NCBI GenBank assembly: GCA_963677165.2
Contig: CAXXSX010000002.1
Location: forward strand, 2,356,001 to 2,420,000
Reading direction: 5' to 3'
Origin: JAFGXT01 sp963677165
Lineage (GTDB): Bacteria > Verrucomicrobiota > Lentisphaeria > Victivallales > SZUA-371
Length of the DNA stretch: 64,000 nt
A program made the translations under genes and the position numbers. The notes beneath the pieces were generated by a model. It did no database searches, was not told the DNA's origin, and saw only the letters and a program-made list of their open reading frames with translations. Shown in pieces: positions 27,951-34,884 of the stretch. How positions within the stretch are numbered: the stretch's first letter is position 1; each line of letters begins with the position of its first letter.

Positions 27951-29054
27951 ATGACTTTACGTTGGAAAAAAACATGGATTGCCGATGAGACTTTTGAGAG
28001 TGCCGGAGTTTTTGATGTAAACGGCGATGGTATGCCCGATATCGTTTCCGGAGCATTTTGGTATGAAGGGCCGGATTTTAGAAAAAAACATTACATCGGC
28101 GCCGTTCAGGCTGTGGAAGAATATTATGATGATTTCTCAACGATTGCTCTGGATATAAACGGCAATGGACGTTTTGACTATGTTACTGGCGGTTGGTGGG
28201 GGAAAACACTGCGCTGGCTGGAAAATCCCGGAAAAGATAACGAGTGCTGGCCTGCCCATGAAATTGCTGAACCTGGTTGTATTGAAACCACTCGGGCATG
28301 GGATATCGATGGCGATGGAGTTATTGAAATAATACCAAATAATCCTGGTTCAAACAGAGTCGTTTGCTATAAGCTGAAAACGGATTGTAACGGAAAAGGG
28401 CTTGGAGAATTCACCGAACATGTGTTGTTCGAGTTTTTGGACGGACAAACTCAGGGGCATGGATTAGGGTGCGGAGATATTGCCGGAAACGGCAGGATGG
28501 ATATTGTTCTGATCAACGGCTGGTTGGAAGCTCCGGAAAATCCATTATCGGAGAAATGGATATGGCATCCGGATTTTCAGATGGATTATAAGGCCTCGGT
28601 GCCGATTTTGGTTGAAGATGTGAATGGCGATGGAATCAATGAGTTGATCGTCGGTAATGGGCATGGTTATGGTCTTGACTGGTGGGAGCATCGTATTGAA
28701 AACGGACAGCATCTGTGGACAAAGCATCCGATTGATCCTTTTAATGCTCAGTATCACGACCTTATTTGGGCAGATATCGACGGAGACGGACAAAAAGAAC
28801 TGGTAACTGGTAAGCGTCATCGCGGCCACTGCGGAAAGGAAGCAGGCGAGTGGGATGACTATGGAATCTACTATTTTAAATGGACCGGAGAAGGTTTTGC
28901 AAAGCAGGTTATATCCTATGGCGGATTTGGGGAAGCGAAGGGGTGCGGTATTCATTTTGCCTTGGCTGATCTGCGCGGAACCGGACGGCTGGATGTTGTC
29001 GCTCCGGGGAAAGACGGGCTTTACGTATTTTATAACGAAGGTGCAGTAAACTGA
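27951..29054 (+). CDS. FG-GAP/VCBS repeat protein without signal peptide
   Basis: A 367-residue beta-propeller-type protein with seven Asp/Asn-rich calcium-type motifs: DVNGDGMPD (about 22-30), DINGNGRFD, DIDGDGVIE, DIAGNGRMD, DVNGDGINE, DIDGDGQKE and DLRGTGRLD. Each marks one blade. Most such proteins are exported, but this one begins MTLRWKKTW with no signal peptide, so it appears cytoplasmic or uses another route. The ATG follows a strong AGGAGAAG site. The stop sits 10 bp from the GH4 ATG with the GGAGG site between them, so the two are tightly coupled. No catalytic residues recognised. Confidence 0.82.
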   Translation: MTLRWKKTWIADETFESAGVFDVNGDGMPDIVSGAFWYEGPDFRKKHYIGAVQAVEEYYDDFSTIALDINGNGRFDYVTGGWWGKTLRWLENPGKDNECWPAHEIAEPGCIETTRAWDIDGDGVIEIIPNNPGSNRVVCYKLKTDCNGKGLGEFTEHVLFEFLDGQTQGHGLGCGDIAGNGRMDIVLINGWLEAPENPLSEKWIWHPDFQMDYKASVPILVEDVNGDGINELIVGNGHGYGLDWWEHRIENGQHLWTKHPIDPFNAQYHDLIWADIDGDGQKELVTGKRHRGHCGKEAGEWDDYGIYYFKWTGEGFAKQVISYGGFGEAKGCGIHFALADLRGTGRLDVVAPGKDGLYVFYNEGAVN

Positions 29055-29064
29055 GGAGGAAGTT

Positions 29065-30495
29065 ATGAAGAAAATTGCCGTAATAGGGGCTGGTAGCCGT
29101 ATTTTTTGTAAAACATTGACGATGGATATATTGGCGACTCCGGCTTTTTGTGATGCAGAGATCCGGTTAATGAGCCGGACTCGGCCTAAGCTTGACGAGA
29201 TGGAGCAGTTTATCAGTAAAGTTATTACCGAAAATGCTCTTTCCGCAACTGTTTGGAGTACTACCGATCGCCGGGAGGCGATTAAGGGAGCCGATTATGT
29301 TATTTGTATGATTCAGGTTGGTGGTCTTGAGGCCTACCGCTGTGACTATGAGATTCCGTTGCGTTATGGGGTGGATCAATGTATTGGTGATTCCATGGGA
29401 CCCGGAGGCATTTTCCGTGGACTGCGTTCAATACCGGTACTTATGGATATGGCTGATGATATAGCTGAGCTGGCTCCCGACGCTTTGCTTTTGACTTATG
29501 TTAATCCGATGGCAACTTGCTGTCTGGCGCTGGGAAAAAGCCCGGTAAGAGGAAAATATGTTGGCCTCTGCCATGGTATTCAAACCACTTTGGACCTGAT
29601 TTCACGCTACGTGGGCGTTGATAAGGAAAAAATTGATTATATTTGTGCCGGTATTAATCATATGGCCTGGTTTCTTTCGCTGTATGAACATGGCAGTAGG
29701 CGAGACTTGTATCCTTTGCTAAAAGAGAACATGGAAAGACCGGAATATTACGCAAATGAAAAGGTTCGAGGCGAAGTAATGCGCCATTTTGGTTATTTCA
29801 TGACGGAATCAACAGGACATCTATCAGAGTATGTTCCGTGGTTTCGTAGCAGCCGGAAGTCGCTTGAGCTCTATTGTGATGAGCCTGGTTTCGGGGGCGA
29901 GTCTGGTGCTTACTACAAATATTGCTCTATGCTGGCAGAAAAATATTGTAAATCCAGTGATCTTGCTCATTCCGACTGCAAACTGAAGGCTCGTTCGGTC
30001 GAGTATTGTTCGTATATTCTAGAGGCTCATACTACAGGAAAGCCATTCCAGTTGAACGGAAATGTGGCAAATGACGGATACATTTCCAACCTTCCGCACA
30101 ATTGTTGTGTAGAGGTGCCGATGTTTGTAGACAGCAGTGGTTTTCATCCTGTGTTTGTTGGTGACCTTCCTCCTCAGTGTGCGGCTTTGAATCAGTCAAA
30201 TGTTACTGTTCAGACTTTGGCGGCGGAAGCTGCTCTGACTGGAGATCCTGAGCTGGTTGTTCAGGCAGTCGCTCTTGATCCGTTGACTTCTACCCAATTA
30301 ACTCTGGCTGAAACCAGAGAGATGGTAAAGGAAATGCTGGCGGCAGAAGCGATATGGTTGCCGCAATTTTCCGGAAAAAAGCTCCGTTCTACTCCAACAA
30401 TCAGTATTCCCGCCAATCTTGAAAGAGTCGATGTCCCTCTGGACCCTGCGCTGGCGATCGTCCATCGTTTTTCAGAATTGGCTACTCCATTATAA
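29065..30495 (+). CDS. GH4 NAD-dependent glycosidase (alpha-glucosidase/galactosidase type)
   Basis: A 476-residue GH4 enzyme. It binds NAD through the N-terminal GAGSRIF motif (residues about 8-14) and a divalent metal through CH of GLCHG (C169/H170) and H of INHM (H199); NPM is at about 147. GH4 enzymes oxidise the sugar at C3, eliminate the aglycone and re-reduce, so they need Mn2+, NAD+ and reducing conditions. Cytoplasmic. Anomeric and sugar specificity cannot be read here; the subfamily with CHG and no phosphate site suggests alpha-galactoside, alpha-glucoside or glucuronide. Last gene of the AraC-controlled block. Confidence 0.9.
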   Translation: MKKIAVIGAGSRIFCKTLTMDILATPAFCDAEIRLMSRTRPKLDEMEQFISKVITENALSATVWSTTDRREAIKGADYVICMIQVGGLEAYRCDYEIPLRYGVDQCIGDSMGPGGIFRGLRSIPVLMDMADDIAELAPDALLLTYVNPMATCCLALGKSPVRGKYVGLCHGIQTTLDLISRYVGVDKEKIDYICAGINHMAWFLSLYEHGSRRDLYPLLKENMERPEYYANEKVRGEVMRHFGYFMTESTGHLSEYVPWFRSSRKSLELYCDEPGFGGESGAYYKYCSMLAEKYCKSSDLAHSDCKLKARSVEYCSYILEAHTTGKPFQLNGNVANDGYISNLPHNCCVEVPMFVDSSGFHPVFVGDLPPQCAALNQSNVTVQTLAAEAALTGDPELVVQAVALDPLTSTQLTLAETREMVKEMLAAEAIWLPQFSGKKLRSTPTISIPANLERVDVPLDPALAIVHRFSELATPL

Positions 30496-30525
30496 CAGGA
30501 AATAGTTTTAATTACAGTTATTGAT

Positions 30526-30606
30526 GTCATCGGCTTTGTCCCGCAGAGTAATTTCGATGCCGGACTCGAAGCCACCATCAACTACTTCCAAAATCTGACG
30601 AAATAA
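30526..30606 (+). pseudogene. Remnant of an epimerase gene 3' end
   Basis: The last 24 codons before the TAA at 30604 read GFVPQSNFDAGLEATINYF then QNLTK, identical to the C-terminus of the epimerase at 24705-25622 in 21 of 24 residues. Upstream the frame fuses into unrelated sequence after the GH4 stop; no start or Rossmann part exists. Together with the hairpin behind it, this is a 3' fragment of a second epimerase copy. Confidence 0.85.
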
Positions 30607-30631
30607 ACGGATAGCATACTTAATAAAACTC

Positions 30632-30663
30632 CAGCGGCGGATCGATTACTCGGTCCGCCGCTG
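30632..30663 (+). terminator. Terminator after the epimerase remnant
   Basis: CAGCGGCGGATCGA and TCGGTCCGCCGCTG pair almost perfectly around a TTAC loop and are followed by TTTGTTTTTT, a good intrinsic terminator. It is a diverged copy of the hairpin at 25649-25680 and now ends the GH4 transcript. Confidence 0.85.
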
Positions 30664-30704
30664 TTTGTTTTTTGGGGAAAACATTATATTTATCACTTTC
30701 TCTC

Positions 30705-30764
30705 TTGACTTTTTATTAAAATTTTATATACTATATTTAAAATAACATTCTAAATATAGTATAT
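30705..30764 (+). promoter_or_regulatory. IclR promoter with perfect 14-bp inverted-repeat operator
   Basis: TTGACT (30705-30710) and TATACT (30727-30732) lie 16 bp apart. The -10 is inside the left arm of an inverted repeat: ATATACTATATTTA (30726-30739) and its exact complement (30751-30764), separated by 11 bp. The IclR ATG is only 6 bp beyond. This is a textbook position for autorepression of the IclR-GRE-dehydrogenase operon. Confidence 0.75.
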
Positions 30765-30770
30765 GGCGGT

Positions 30771-31544
30771 ATGAAGGAACAGGCAACAAGTGCGCCGGCA
30801 GCGGCGGCGACAATTAAAATACTGGAGTTCCTGACGGAGAATCCCGGAGAATGGGGACCGACGGAAATCGCGAAGAAGCTGGAGCTGACTCCAAATCTGA
30901 CTTATCGGATTCTTGGAGAACTGCAGGCGGCTGGATATATGAGCCGCAGCGATATTGGACGTTATCGGCTGACTGCCAGACTGTTTTCACTGGGAATGAA
31001 GTTGCAGAATCAGTTTGAGTTGACTCGTCATGCCAAGCCATTTCTTGAGAAATTGAGCAGAGAAGCGCAGTTGACGGCGCAGATGCAGATTCCCGCCGGA
31101 CCGCGTATGGTGCTGCTGGAGTTTATCGCGCCGGATATCGATTATTATACTGCGGTACGTCCCGGATGCCAGATTTATTACCATGGCAACGCATTTGGCA
31201 AAGCCGTGATGGCATGGATGAATGAAGAAGACATTGATGAGATATTGAGTGGTGAACTTCTACAAATGACGCCTGATACTGTGGTTGACAGGAATAAAAT
31301 TAGGGCGGAGTTCGCGGAGATAAGAAAAGCCGGTATTGCGACTGAGTTTAATGAGTACATACAGGGGAACTACTGTATCGCTGCTCCGGTATTCAATGTT
31401 TCCGGCAGTGTTGCCGCAGCGGTTGGAGTTACTGGTTTTTATTCGTTGTTAGACAAGAATATTTTAGAACAACTTAAGGATATGGTTCGTGACTGTGCGG
31501 TTTCAATTTCCCGTGCGGCAGGGGCTGGACAAAAAAGTGGATAA
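30771..31544 (+). CDS. IclR-family transcriptional regulator
   Basis: A 257-residue regulator: N-terminal winged helix (residues about 12-75; WGPTEIAKKLELTPNLTYRILGEL) and C-terminal GAF-like IclR effector domain (about 85-250; GNAFGKAVMAWM and NYCIAAPVFNVSGSVAAAVGVTG). IclR proteins usually control catabolism of acids or sugar acids. Its stop and the ATG of the glycyl radical enzyme are separated by one base, so regulator and enzyme are translated from one mRNA. A perfect inverted repeat covers the promoter. Confidence 0.9.
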   Translation: MKEQATSAPAAAATIKILEFLTENPGEWGPTEIAKKLELTPNLTYRILGELQAAGYMSRSDIGRYRLTARLFSLGMKLQNQFELTRHAKPFLEKLSREAQLTAQMQIPAGPRMVLLEFIAPDIDYYTAVRPGCQIYYHGNAFGKAVMAWMNEEDIDEILSGELLQMTPDTVVDRNKIRAEFAEIRKAGIATEFNEYIQGNYCIAAPVFNVSGSVAAAVGVTGFYSLLDKNILEQLKDMVRDCAVSISRAAGAGQKSG

Positions 31545-31545
31545 G

Positions 31546-33603
31546 ATGAATACAGCTGGACTTGATAAACTTAGAGACAGGATTTTTGCCTCCGATAATA
31601 AAGCGTGTTTCATTGAACGCGTTCATATTCTGGATCGAATCAGAACGGAAACAGAAAAACTGCCGGTAAGCGAACGATATGCGTTTCAGTTCGAGACGCT
31701 CCTCGCGGAGGTTTCCACGCCCATTGAAAAAGACGATATGTTTGCCGGGCGTATGGTGGAAGGAATTGAGCCGGACTCCGAAAAATTCGGAGGAGCTTCT
31801 GACGGTATTTGGAGTGAGGGACATATTACTTTGCCTATGCCGGAAATCCTGTCTGTTGGTTTAAAGGGGATTTCCGAAGAAGTAAAGTTCCATGCGGAGC
31901 GCCGCAACGATGAGGAGTCGTTGAGTTATCGTGATAATACTTTGCGGGTTGTGAAAGCAATCCAGAAGTTTTCACTCCGGTATGCCGCTGCGGCAGAACA
32001 AGCGGGTAAAGCGCAACTTGCCAGGACATTGCAGATTGTGCCATGGGAACCGGCATACGATTTCTTTTCGGCCTTGCAGTCTGTGTGGACAATGCAGTTT
32101 ATTTGCAGTACGATCTGCGGCGCACGCGATTATGCCCCGGGACGCGCTGATCAATATTTGCTGCCGTATTACCGTAAGGATATTTCTAATGGAACCATGA
32201 ACCGTGATCAGGCACTTGAATTCCTGGCTTTTTTCATGATGAAATTCAATGAGATTACCGGCACTACTACAGACAATTTTGCGGTCAAACCGATTCCGTG
32301 CAATTCCAGTAAACAGTATGTTGCCTTAGGTGGGCGTAATTCTGGCGGAAAAAGCGAGTTTAATGAACTGTCTGAACTGTTTGTCGAGGCGGCTGAGTTG
32401 GTGAAAATGCCGCAGCCGACCCTGAATTTCCGTATTTCAGCCAATATGCCGGAAAAAGATTGGAAACTGGTTGGACGTGCTGCTTCGTCGCTACATTCTC
32501 AGTGTAATTATTTCAACGACGAACTGCTGGTAAACAAGCTGCTTAATTCCGGAATCGATCAGGCTGATGCCTGGAATTGCAGTTTTACCGCATGCAATCG
32601 TGTGGATTTGCCTGGACGGCTTTATAATATTATGCCGTTGATCGATAAGTTTGACAATACCACTGCATGGTTTCGTGAGGCGCTTGGTCGTGCAGCCGGG
32701 CAGCCGAACGGTACGACGAAGGATGTGATTTCCGCGTTTAAGGACATTTGCAGCGAGAACTTTACTGCTATAGATAATGGGGCGGACAAAGTATATTTTA
32801 ACTCGTACCGTTTTACGTTGGATTGCCTGTTTTTCCCGCGGTCACGTCAGCAGTGCCGCAGTATTTATCGCCGTGGTGCCGATACCTACCGCTGGCAGCA
32901 TCATATGGCAAGCGGTATTGCCACCATGGGAAACAGTTTGTATGCGGTGGAATGTCTGGTCGAGCGTGAAAAGCGATATAGCCTTAACCAGTTGTGGGAA
33001 ATATTGGAAAGCGATTTTGACGGAAATGAAGCACTGGCGGAAGAACTGCGCAATAAATTTAAGAAGTACGGAAACGGCGATCAGGATGTCGACCGGTTCG
33101 CCGCATTGGTTGCCGATACCTACATTGACGCTCTGGAAGAAGTCGGCATGCGTGATGGTTGGCTCATGATGCCGTCACTCTATTCGCTGACTCATCACCA
33201 TCAGTATGGTGCGGATTTAGGCGCGACTCCGGACGGACGGCGTCGCGGTGAACAGATCAGCGAAAATCAGTCTCCGGTACACGGCAGTGACAACGGGGTG
33301 CCGACCGAGTTGCTCAACAGTGTGGCATCGCTTCCTCTTGCGCGTTGTATTTGCGGCGGATTGAATGTGAAGTTTGTTTCACGCTTAAGTCCCGATATTC
33401 TGGAGGCTGCAATCAAAACATTTTTTGCGAAAGGGGGACAGCATATTGGTATTTCTATTGTGGAGCGCAGTATGTTGGAACAGGCACGGCAGCATCCGGA
33501 GGAATACCGTAATTTATGTGTACGTAAGACCGGATTCAGTGAATATTACGTATCGCTCTCTCCGCATGAACAGCAGGAGATGATCGATAGAACCGAGTAT
33601 TAA
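31546..33603 (+). CDS. Glycyl radical enzyme with atypical active-site loop (C-x-R)
   Basis: A 685-residue glycyl radical enzyme (start at 31546, one base after the IclR stop; an in-frame codon at 31489 lies inside iclR). The radical loop is VRKTGFSEYYVSL with the glycyl radical at about G663; the usual RV is RK. The active-site segment SGIDQADAWNCSFTACNRVDLPG matches the length of the loop that normally ends in GCVEP, which aligns thiyl Cys with C350 and puts Arg352 where dehydratases, CutC and HypD have Glu. A second Cys lies at 345. The reaction is therefore not predictable from known classes. No activase gene is beside it; the only one in the window is at 3400-4305. Confidence 0.88.
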   Translation: MNTAGLDKLRDRIFASDNKACFIERVHILDRIRTETEKLPVSERYAFQFETLLAEVSTPIEKDDMFAGRMVEGIEPDSEKFGGASDGIWSEGHITLPMPEILSVGLKGISEEVKFHAERRNDEESLSYRDNTLRVVKAIQKFSLRYAAAAEQAGKAQLARTLQIVPWEPAYDFFSALQSVWTMQFICSTICGARDYAPGRADQYLLPYYRKDISNGTMNRDQALEFLAFFMMKFNEITGTTTDNFAVKPIPCNSSKQYVALGGRNSGGKSEFNELSELFVEAAELVKMPQPTLNFRISANMPEKDWKLVGRAASSLHSQCNYFNDELLVNKLLNSGIDQADAWNCSFTACNRVDLPGRLYNIMPLIDKFDNTTAWFREALGRAAGQPNGTTKDVISAFKDICSENFTAIDNGADKVYFNSYRFTLDCLFFPRSRQQCRSIYRRGADTYRWQHHMASGIATMGNSLYAVECLVEREKRYSLNQLWEILESDFDGNEALAEELRNKFKKYGNGDQDVDRFAALVADTYIDALEEVGMRDGWLMMPSLYSLTHHHQYGADLGATPDGRRRGEQISENQSPVHGSDNGVPTELLNSVASLPLARCICGGLNVKFVSRLSPDILEAAIKTFFAKGGQHIGISIVERSMLEQARQHPEEYRNLCVRKTGFSEYYVSLSPHEQQEMIDRTEY

Positions 33604-33606
33604 TTA

Positions 33607-33666
33607 ATCCGTACAACGGATAGTGATAGTGCTGCTTCATACTTCGCGCTTTGCGCTACGGAAGCA
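33607..33666. repeat. Cluster of short-loop hairpins in the GRE-ADH spacer
   Basis: ATCCGT-ACA-ACGGAT (33607-33621) is a 6-bp stem with a 3-nt loop. TGCTTC (33633-33638) and GAAGCA (33661-33666) enclose GCGC-TTT-GCGC (33646-33656). No ORF is present. They may stabilise the mRNA or be remains of a small interspersed element. Confidence 0.5.
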
Positions 33667-33691
33667 GAAAAAATCTAAAAGGAGATGAATC

Positions 33692-34834
33692 ATGAATCTT
33701 ATCAATCATTTTATTCCGACTCGGCTGTTGTTTGGTCCGGGGAGTCTGGAGCAACTGGCAAGCTGTGACCTGCCGGGAAAAAAAGCGTTAATTGTTATTA
33801 CCAACGGAAAATCCATTAGAACTACCGGAACTCTTGGACGGGTGGAAAAGTTGTTGCAGGGCAGGGGAATTTTAACCGCTCTTTACGATAAGATTACTCC
33901 GAATCCAGAGAAGGCCCAGGTGATGGAAGGTGCCGCGTTTGCCCGGGAACAAGACTGTGATTTTGTGATCGGTCTTGGCGGTGGAAGTCCTATCGATGCA
34001 TCCAAAGCGATTGCTGTGATGGCAACAAATCCGGGTGACTACTGGGACTATATTTCCGGCGGTACCGGCAGTGCCAATCCGCTGATTGAAAAACCGTTGC
34101 CGATAGTTGCGATCACCACAACGGCAGGGACCGGAACCGAAGTTGACCCCTGGACTGTTGTCACTCATAACGGAGAGAAGATCGGGTATGGATGTGATGG
34201 AACTTTTCCGGCGGTCGCGATTGTCGACCCCGAACTGATGGTTTCAGTTCCGCCTATGCTGACGGCTTTTCAGGGGTTTGACGCACTGTTCCATGCGGTT
34301 GAGTGCTTTCTTGCCAATATTGCCACGCCAATCAGTCGACTTTTCAGTCTGAAAAGTATTGAACTGGTAGTGAAATCCCTTCCGACCGCAGTGCGAGACG
34401 GAAAGAATATTGAAGCCAGAGCCGATGTTGCCTTGGCAAATACATTGTCCGGTTTTTGCGAATCAACATCCTGCTGCACGTCGGAACATTCGCTGGCTCA
34501 TGCCATCGGCGGATTCTTTCCGAACGTTCCGCATGGTGCTGCGCTGATTTCGGTTTCTCTGGAATGGTTTAAATTCTTTGCGGCCCGTCTCCCGGAGGAA
34601 TTTGCGACAATGGCGAAACAGGTTGGCAAAACCGATTTTGTCGAGGTGTTGTCTGAGCTTCAGGAAGAGTGTGGCGTAAGTGACCTGAAGCTGTCGGAGT
34701 ATGGTATCAAGATGGATGATATGGGGCGGATCAACGAAAGCGCCTGGTTTACAATGGGCGGACTTTTCGATTTGGACCAGGTTAAAATGACTAAGGAAGA
34801 TTCTCTGGGCATCCTCCAGCGTTCATATCGTTAG
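33692..34834 (+). CDS. Iron-type (group III) alcohol dehydrogenase
   Basis: A 380-residue Fe-ADH that interconverts an alcohol and an aldehyde or ketone with NAD(P)H. GGGSPIDASK (about residues 96-105) binds the cofactor. Metal ligands are D and H of FQGFDALFHAVE, H of SEHSLAHAIGG and H of NVPHGAA. The ATG follows AAGGAGATG. It lies 88 bp behind the atypical GRE on the same strand, so it probably reduces an aldehyde produced by that enzyme or oxidises an alcohol feeding it (inference). A bidirectional terminator follows. Confidence 0.9.
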   Translation: MNLINHFIPTRLLFGPGSLEQLASCDLPGKKALIVITNGKSIRTTGTLGRVEKLLQGRGILTALYDKITPNPEKAQVMEGAAFAREQDCDFVIGLGGGSPIDASKAIAVMATNPGDYWDYISGGTGSANPLIEKPLPIVAITTTAGTGTEVDPWTVVTHNGEKIGYGCDGTFPAVAIVDPELMVSVPPMLTAFQGFDALFHAVECFLANIATPISRLFSLKSIELVVKSLPTAVRDGKNIEARADVALANTLSGFCESTSCCTSEHSLAHAIGGFFPNVPHGAALISVSLEWFKFFAARLPEEFATMAKQVGKTDFVEVLSELQEECGVSDLKLSEYGIKMDDMGRINESAWFTMGGLFDLDQVKMTKEDSLGILQRSYR

Positions 34835-34845
34835 TTTGCATACAG

Positions 34846-34880
34846 TACAGGCCGGAAACATGAATCGTATCCGGCCTGTA
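34846..34880. terminator. Hairpin terminator between convergent genes
   Basis: TACAGGCCGGA (34846-34856) and TCCGGCCTGTA (34870-34880) form a perfect 11-bp stem with a 13-nt loop, between the stop codons of the alcohol dehydrogenase (+) and the large glycosidase (-). It can serve both directions. Confidence 0.75.
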
Positions 34881-34884
34881 TTAG

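Noticed and set aside
28545..28955. Open frame of 136 codons on the minus strand
   Set aside because: Antisense to the FG-GAP gene; its hydrophobic look comes from the repeated Asp/Gly codons of the other strand.
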